Below are positions 58,272 through 64,000 of a stretch of DNA of 64,000 nucleotides, in pieces. Positions within the stretch are counted from its first letter, which is position 1. Every line of letters begins with the position of its first letter. The notes beneath the pieces are model-generated. The model worked only from the letters and a program-made list of their open reading frames with translations. It did no database searches and had not been told where the DNA came from. Origin of the DNA: DATBLE01 sp963734065 (lineage in GTDB: Bacteria > Actinomycetota > Thermoleophilia > Gaiellales > Gaiellaceae); contig CAVTFN010000005.1 in the NCBI GenBank assembly GCA_963734065.1, forward strand, positions 372,001 to 436,000. The letters are read 5' to 3'. The position numbers were made by a program, and so were the translations under genes.

Positions 58272-59362
58272 CAGAGAGAGGGCACGATCACGCCGCTGAG
58301 GTCGCGCTTCTCCGCGGACGCCTGGAGCGCGTCGTCGATCTCGTCGAGGCGGTACCGCCGGGTGATGATCGGCTCGGCAGTCACCAGGCCGTCCTCCATC
58401 ATCCGGATGAAGCGGGGCAGGTCGTGGCGCATGCGGCAGTTCCCGTTCTGCGCACTGAGGATCCGGCGGCTCTGCGCCGCGACGATCACCTGCGGCAGGG
58501 TCACGGTCGAGTCCGCCGTCGCGATGCTGGTGACGACGATCGTGCCGCCGCGCCGCGACATCGTCACCGCCTGCGCCTGGGCCTCGGGGACGGTCGCCGC
58601 CTCGAGCACGTAGTCGGCGCCGCGGCCGCCGGTCAGGTTCTTGACCGCCTCCACGGCATCCTCGGCCGAGGGGTCGACGAGGTGCGACGCGCCGAGCGTG
58701 CCTGCGAGCTCGCGCCGTTCGACGATCGGGTCGACGGCGACGATCTCGCGGGCGCCTGCCACCTTCGCGCCCTGCACCATCCACTGGCCGAGATGGCCGA
58801 GCCCGACCACGGCGACGCTCGATCCCGGCGTCACCTCGGCGACGTTGAAGACCGAGCCGAGACCGGTCGTGATCCCGCAGCCAAGCAGGCTGAGCCACTC
58901 GTCCGGCAGGTCGGTCTCGACCGGGAACACCTGCGTCGCGGTCACGTTCATCACCTCGGCGTAGCCGCCGACGTTGCCGGCCGCGCTGACCGGCTCGCCG
59001 CTCGAGCGGTCGGCGACGTGCGGCCAGATCCCGCCGCGGTCGAACGTCTCCGAGCACTGCCACGGCTGACCGGCGGCGCAGTAGAAGCAGACTCCGCACT
59101 CCGACGTGCCCGGAACGATCGCGCGCTGCCCCGGCCTCACGTGCTCCACGCCGGCCCCGACCTCGAGCACCTCGCCCATCGACGCGTGGCCGAGGATGGT
59201 CGGGGGGATCTTCCCGAGCTCGCCGCGCCAGTTGACGACGTCCGTCGAGCAGAACGGCGACGCGCCCGTGCGCAGGAGGACGCGGCCGGGCGCGGGATCG
59301 TGGTACGCGATGTCCTCGACGACGAACGGCTCGCGGAACGCCGCGAGCAGCGCGGCTCTCAT
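58271..59362 (-). CDS. zinc-dependent alcohol dehydrogenase
   Basis: 363 residues, ATG start. Catalytic zinc: C38 (SPFCSTD) and H59 in GHASMGE, where the usual GHE is GHA. Structural zinc cysteines lie in CGVCFYCAAGQPWQC. NAD fold VVGLGHLGQW. The family oxidises alcohols or mycothiol/formaldehyde adducts. First gene of the six-gene operon with HyuAB, a flavin monooxygenase and SDR. TAGAGT sits 6 nt before the ATG on the reverse strand, so it may be leaderless. Confidence 0.9.
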   Translation of the reverse strand: MRAALLAAFREPFVVEDIAYHDPAPGRVLLRTGASPFCSTDVVNWRGELGKIPPTILGHASMGEVLEVGAGVEHVRPGQRAIVPGTSECGVCFYCAAGQPWQCSETFDRGGIWPHVADRSSGEPVSAAGNVGGYAEVMNVTATQVFPVETDLPDEWLSLLGCGITTGLGSVFNVAEVTPGSSVAVVGLGHLGQWMVQGAKVAGAREIVAVDPIVERRELAGTLGASHLVDPSAEDAVEAVKNLTGGRGADYVLEAATVPEAQAQAVTMSRRGGTIVVTSIATADSTVTLPQVIVAAQSRRILSAQNGNCRMRHDLPRFIRMMEDGLVTAEPIITRRYRLDEIDDALQASAEKRDLSGVIVPSL

Positions 59363-59368
59363 CGACCG

Positions 59369-59394
59369 ACTCTATCTTGCGTCGCCCCTAGACT
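59369..59394. promoter_or_regulatory. divergent leaderless-type promoters of the dehydrogenase gene and purD
   Basis: The 39-bp gap holds TAGAGT on the reverse strand (59374-59369), 6 nt before the dehydrogenase ATG, and TAGACT on the + strand (59389-59394), 7 nt before the purD GTG. Neither gene has a Shine-Dalgarno sequence. The -35 regions must overlap the opposite promoter. Confidence 0.6.
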
Positions 59395-59401
59395 CGATCT
59401 C

Positions 59402-60625
59402 GTGCGCGTGCTGATCGCCGGCTCCGGAGGACGAGAGCACGCCCTGGCCTGGGCGCTCGCCAGGAGCGACCCGCCGGTCGAGCTCCACGCCGCCCCGGGG
59501 AATCCCGGGATCGCCGCGCTCGCCACCTGCCACCCCGTGCGCACGGAGGACGCGGACGGGCTGCTCGAGCTCGCGCGGTCGCTGGAGACCGACCTCGTCG
59601 TCTTCGGCCCCGAGGCGCCGCTCGTCGCGGGTGCCGGCGACCGGCTGCGCAGCGCCGGCATCGCGGTCTTCGGCCCGAGCGCCGCCGCGGCGCGGATCGA
59701 GGGGTCGAAGAGCTTCGCCAAGGACGTGCTGCAGGCCGTGGGCGTTCCGGTGCCGCAGCCGCTCGACGCCGCCGCGGCGCCGTGCGTGATCAAGGCCGAC
59801 GGGCTCGCGGCCGGCAAGGGCGTCTTCGTCTGCCGGACGCAGCAGGAGGCAGAGGCAGGGCTGGAGGCGGCGGCTGCGCTCGGCGGCCCCGTCGTGGTCG
59901 AGGAGCTGCTCGAGGGCGGCGAGGAGCTCTCGGTCTTCGCGCTCTGCGACGGCGCGCGCGCCGTCCCGCTGGCGGCGGCACGCGACTACAAACGGATCGG
60001 AGACGACGACACCGGACCGAACACGGGCGGCATGGGCTCGTTCTCGCCGGTGCCGGGCTTCGGCGCGGACGAGGTCGCGGAGCTGGTCGAGCGGATCCAC
60101 GCACCGGTTGTCCTGGAGCTGGCGCGCCGCGGCACGCCGTTCACAGGCGTCCTCTTCGCCGGGCTGATGCTCACCGCGGACGGCCCGCGGGTGCTCGAGT
60201 TCAACTGCCGGTTCGGCGACCCCGAGACGCAGTCGATGCTCCCTTGCCTGGACGGCGACCTGGCGGACGCCCTGGCCGCGGCGGCGGCGGGCGATGCGCG
60301 CGACGCGAGCATCCAGGTCGCGGACCGCGCGGCGGTGACCGTGGTCGTCGCCGGCGGCGAGTACCCCGAACGGAACGACGCCGGCTCCGAGATCGAGGGA
60401 GTCGAGCAGGCGGAGCAGCTCGGCGCGCTCGTCTTCCACAGCGGGACCGCGCTGCACGGCGACCGGCTGGTCACGGACGGCGGCCGGATCCTGGGCGTGA
60501 CCGGCACCGGCGAAGACCTGGAGCAGGCACGTGCCCTGGCCTACGAGGGCGCGGCCGCGATCTCGTTCGAGGGCGCCCGCTACCGCCGCGACATCGCGCT
60601 TCCGGATAGGACGCGCGTTGGCTGA
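59402..60625 (+). CDS. purD: phosphoribosylamine-glycine ligase
   Basis: 407 residues from a GTG at 59402. ATP-grasp enzyme with VLIAGSGGREHALAWAL, GPEAPLVAG, KADGLAAGKGV, YKRIGDDDTGPNTGGMGS and FNCRFGDPETQSMLP. It ligates glycine to phosphoribosylamine to form GAR, the second step of purine synthesis. First gene of the pur operon; its end overlaps purE by 8 bp. Confidence 0.96.
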   Translation: MRVLIAGSGGREHALAWALARSDPPVELHAAPGNPGIAALATCHPVRTEDADGLLELARSLETDLVVFGPEAPLVAGAGDRLRSAGIAVFGPSAAAARIEGSKSFAKDVLQAVGVPVPQPLDAAAAPCVIKADGLAAGKGVFVCRTQQEAEAGLEAAAALGGPVVVEELLEGGEELSVFALCDGARAVPLAAARDYKRIGDDDTGPNTGGMGSFSPVPGFGADEVAELVERIHAPVVLELARRGTPFTGVLFAGLMLTADGPRVLEFNCRFGDPETQSMLPCLDGDLADALAAAAAGDARDASIQVADRAAVTVVVAGGEYPERNDAGSEIEGVEQAEQLGALVFHSGTALHGDRLVTDGGRILGVTGTGEDLEQARALAYEGAAAISFEGARYRRDIALPDRTRVG

Positions 60626-61025
60626 TCCCGTCGTCGGCATCCTGGTCGGCTCCGAGTCCGACCGCGAGCGCATGCAGGCGGCGATGGACGAGCTGGACGC
60701 ACGCGGGATCGCGCACGAGTTCGAGGTGCGCTCCGCCCACCGGACGCCGGATGCCGTCGCCGACTACGCGAAGAGCGCGCGCGAGCGCGGACTGCGGGTG
60801 CTGATCTGCGGCGCCGGTCTCGCCGCCGCTCTGCCGGGTGTCGTCGCTGCGCACACGGACCTGCCGGTGATCGGCGTCCCGCTGCGCTCGTCGAAAAGCG
60901 TCCTGGACGGGCTCGACGCGCTGCTCTCGATCGTGCAGATGCCACCCGGGGTGCCGGTCGCCTGCGTCGGGGTCGACAACGCGAAGAACGCCGCCGTGCT
61001 CGCAGCCCGCATCCTGGGCTCCTAG
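60618..61025 (+). CDS. purE: PurE, AIR carboxylase-like (class II features)
   Basis: 135 residues from a TTG at 60618. GILVGSESDRERMQAAMDEL and EVRSAHRTPDA carry the conserved Ser-Asp and His. In class I PurE the next motif is GGAAHLPG with a second active-site histidine. Here it is GAGLAAALPG, with Ala in place of that His, and the C-terminus reads DNAKNAAVLAARIL. These resemble class II PurE, which carboxylates AIR directly with CO2 and needs no PurK. No purK is seen in the visible operon. The class assignment is inference. Confidence 0.85.
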   Translation: MADPVVGILVGSESDRERMQAAMDELDARGIAHEFEVRSAHRTPDAVADYAKSARERGLRVLICGAGLAAALPGVVAAHTDLPVIGVPLRSSKSVLDGLDALLSIVQMPPGVPVACVGVDNAKNAAVLAARILGS

Positions 61026-61136
61026 CAGGAGCTCCGCCCGACCGGAACGACCAGTCGGCGCGGACTGCATCCTCCCCCGATCCGAGTGACCGAGGGCAAC
61101 CTCCGATCCCAGCCGACTCGATACTTCCGGCGGAAC

Positions 61137-61164
61137 GCAGTGACAGGCTTAAGCCTGTCACTGC
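61137..61164. repeat. 28-bp perfect palindrome between purE and purB
   Basis: The arms GCAGTGACAGGCTT and AAGCCTGTCACTGC are perfectly complementary, with no spacer. It lies 85 bp upstream of the purB start. It could be an operator for a dimeric regulator, a termination/processing hairpin for purDE, or a copy of a dispersed palindromic repeat. Confidence 0.85.
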
Positions 61165-61236
61165 CCGGAACGTTCGGCCTCCACCAGCGCGAGCTCGGCA
61201 GGGACGCCGGCGGCAGGAGCCTTCCTGGGCGCACGC

Positions 61237-61242
61237 TACGAT
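61237..61242 (+). promoter_or_regulatory. TACGAT -10 element of purB (leaderless type)
   Basis: TACGAT is 6 nt before the purB GTG. No Shine-Dalgarno sequence. Together with the palindrome it suggests that purBCSQ has its own promoter. Confidence 0.5.
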
Positions 61243-61248
61243 CGATCG

Positions 61249-62557
61249 GTGATCGCCCGCTACTCCCGTCCCGCCATGGCCGAGGTGTGGTCGGACGAGA
61301 GCCGGCTCGCCGCCTGGCTCGAGGTGGAGCTCGCCGCCGTGGATGCGTGGGCCGAGCTCGGCGTCGTCCCGCGCGAGGCGGCGGAGAAGATCCGTGAGCG
61401 AGCCGTACCGCCCACGCCCGAGCGCGTCGCCGAGCTGGAGCGCGCGACCGGCCACGACCTCGCCGCCTTCGTCGATGCGGTTCAGTCCTCGCTCGGCGAG
61501 GAGGGCCGCTGGCTCCACTACGGGCTGACCTCGTCGGACGTGATCGACACCGCGCTCGCGCTTCAGCTCCGGCACGGCGGGACGCAGCTCCTCGAGGGGA
61601 TCGCGCGGGCGCAGGCCGCGGTCGTTCGGCGCGCCGAGGAGCACCGGCTGACCGTCTGCATCGGCCGGACGCACGGCGTTCACGCCGAGCCGACCACCTT
61701 CGGGCTGAAGCTGGCCGGCTGGTCGTTCGAGCTCGACCGAGGTCGCGCTCGACTCGAGCACGCGCTCGGGGGCGTTCGCTTCGGCAAGCTCTCCGGCGCG
61801 GTCGGAACGTACTCCGTCACCGATCCGGAGCTGGAGCGTGTCGTGTGCGAGCGGCTCGACCTGGAGCCGGAGCCCGTCTCGACCCAGATCGTTCCCCGCG
61901 ACCGGCACGCCGAGCTCCTCTCTGCGCTGGCGTTGGTCGCGTCGTCGCTCGACCGGTTCGCGACGGAGATCCGCCACCTCGCCCGCACCGAGGTGCGCGA
62001 GGTGCAGGAGCCGTTCGGGAAGGGGCAGAAGGGCTCGTCGGCGATGCCGCACAAGCGGAACCCAATCACCGCGGAGCGGATCTGCGGCCTCGCCCGTGTC
62101 GTGCGCTCGCACGCACAGGTCGGCCTCGAAAACGTGGCGCTCTGGCACGAGCGCGACATCTCGCACTCGTCGGCCGAGCGGATCGTCGTACCCGACGCCT
62201 TCCTTGCGCTCGACTACATGCTCGACCGCTTCGCCTGGCTGGTCGACGGGCTGGTCGTCTTTCCCGAGCGCATGCGCGCGAACCTGGACGTGGGTCACGG
62301 GCTCTTCTTCTCGCAGCGGCTGCTGCTCGCGCTCGTCGAGGCCGGGCTGCCCCGCGACGATGCGTACCGGCTCGTACAGGAGCACGCCCTGCGCGCCTGG
62401 GACGAGGGGCTCGACTTCCGCGAGCTGGTCGAGGCCGACTCGCGCATCGCCGGCCGGATCGACCTCGCCGCCGCGTTCGACCTCGGCGCCTACACGCGCC
62501 ACGTCGACGGGATCTTCGAACGCCTGCACGCACTGACCACCGAACGGGAGGCCGTCC

Positions 62558-62565
<8 letters not shown>
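61249..62565 (+). CDS. purB: adenylosuccinate lyase
   Basis: 438 residues, GTG start. YSRPAMAEVWSDESRLAAWL, YGLTSSDVIDTA, GRTHGVHAEPTTFG and the fumarase/aspartase signature GSSAMPHKRNP. It cleaves SAICAR and adenylosuccinate, releasing fumarate. Eight-base overlap with purC. Confidence 0.97.
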
Positions 62566-63417
<852 letters not shown>

Positions 63418-63421
<4 letters not shown>

Positions 63422-63660
63422 GGGCAACCGTCCTCGTCCGCCCGAAGGCCGGGATCCTCGACCCGCAGGGAGATGCGGTCCGGGAGTCGTTACGCCACCT
63501 GGGGTTCGCGGTCGGGGAGGCGCGGATCGGCCGCGTCGTCGATCTCGAGGTGCAGGGCGGCGACCCGGGACAGGCCCGCGCCGAGGTGGAGCGCATGTGC
63601 GAGCAGCTGCTCGCCAACCCGCTGATCGAGAGCTACGAGATCGAGCTGATCGAGGCGTGA
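63418..63660 (+). CDS. purS: FGAM synthase subunit PurS
   Basis: 80 residues from a GTG overlapping the purC stop (GTGA). TVLVRPKAGILDPQGDAV, FAVGEARIGRVVDLEV and the end NPLIESYEIEL. It links PurQ and PurL in the three-part formylglycinamidine synthase. Confidence 0.95.
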
Positions 63661-64000
63661 CCGAACGGGAGCTTCGTCCGACCGTCGCCGTCGTCGTCTT
63701 CCCCGGCTCGAACGACGACCGGGACGCGGCCTGGGCGCTTCGCGCTCTCGGCGCCGACGCCGTGCTCGTCTGGCACGGCGACGACGAGCTTCCCGAGGGA
63801 ACCGGCGCCGTCGTCCTGCCGGGCGGGTTCTCGTACGGCGACTACCTCCGCTGCGGCGCGATCGCCCGCTTCTCGCCTGTCATGCGCGCCGTGGAGGAAT
63901 TCGCAGCCGCGGGCGGTCCGGTGCTGGGCATCTGCAACGGGTTCCAGATCCTCTGCGAGGCCGGCCTCCTTCCCGGCGTGCTGCGTGCGAACGCCTCGCT
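63657..64000 (+). CDS. purQ: FGAM synthase glutaminase subunit PurQ, truncated by window end
   Basis: GTG start overlapping the purS stop (GTGA). The 114 visible residues include VVVFPGSNDDRDAAWAL, VLPGGFSYGDYLRCGAI and the nucleophile region GICNGFQIL, whose Cys releases ammonia from glutamine. The rest of the gene, and probably purL, lie beyond the window. Confidence 0.95.
   Translation, partial: MTERELRPTVAVVVFPGSNDDRDAAWALRALGADAVLVWHGDDELPEGTGAVVLPGGFSYGDYLRCGAIARFSPVMRAVEEFAAAGGPVLGICNGFQILCEAGLLPGVLRANAS

Overview
The window is a high-GC chromosomal segment of an actinobacterium-like organism, most plausibly from the class Thermoleophilia (Solirubrobacterales/Gaiellales type). Three things suggest this: the very high third-position GC with frequent GTG/TTG starts; the order rpsF-ssb-rpsR-rplI-dnaB-purA; and a zinc-ribbon/cyclase/AAA/TPR protein plus secreted Ig-like repeat proteins, which are common in that class. 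This placement is inferred from gene content only.

Layout, left to right. 1-4.9 kb: a partial Na+/H+ antiporter and a leftward operon (alpha/beta hydrolase, UBP zinc finger, DUF5996, DHA2 MFS pump). 5.1-14 kb: a tightly overlapping leftward sugar operon (binding protein, two permeases, GH4 glycosidase, BadF-type kinase, ATPase, D-amino-acid PLP enzyme) with a divergent ROK regulator. 14-17.1 kb: a large cyclase-like signalling protein. 17.1-18.3 kb: a two-gene operon that is the most notable feature of the window, a split borosin RiPP system. It encodes a separate precursor peptide and its TP-methylase-family alpha-N-methyltransferase, behind a near-consensus promoter. 19.3-29.1 kb: a probable degenerate genomic island inserted in the 3' end of a selenocysteine tRNA gene (selC). 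It is bounded by a 24-bp imperfect direct repeat and holds small unknown genes, secreted proteins, two MarR regulators, a SCO1-like copper chaperone, an ArsB-like permease and a broken SRAP gene. 29.4-34 kb: a four-gene oxidative operon (acyl-CoA-dehydrogenase-like flavoprotein, cytosolic PhnD-like protein, TusA-like/diiron fusion, FAD monooxygenase) of unknown pathway.

34.2-40 kb: a heterodimeric ABC exporter followed by two CYTH-like proteins and Ppx/GppA, pointing to polyphosphate or triphosphate metabolism. 40.2-44.2 kb: an MFS pump, a methyltransferase, a flippase-like membrane protein and two acidic small proteins. 44.2-49.2 kb: the ribosomal protein/replication block rpsF-ssb-rpsR-rplI-dnaB and purA. 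49.2-52.2 kb: a lipoprotein, a VOC protein, a methyltransferase, mobA and fdhD. 52.2-59.4 kb: a leftward hydantoinase-type catabolic operon. 59.4 kb to the end: the purine operon purD-purE-(palindrome)-purB-purC-purS-purQ, with purQ running off the window.

Several genes (purA, purD, purB, the cyclase, the alcohol dehydrogenase and perhaps the ROK regulator) have a TANNNT hexamer 6-7 nt before the start codon and no Shine-Dalgarno sequence, which suggests leaderless transcripts. Short palindromic GGGGTCTGACCCC-like repeats occur between genes, and one copy appears to have broken the C-terminal tail of rplI. No CRISPR array, rRNA, integrase or transposase was seen.
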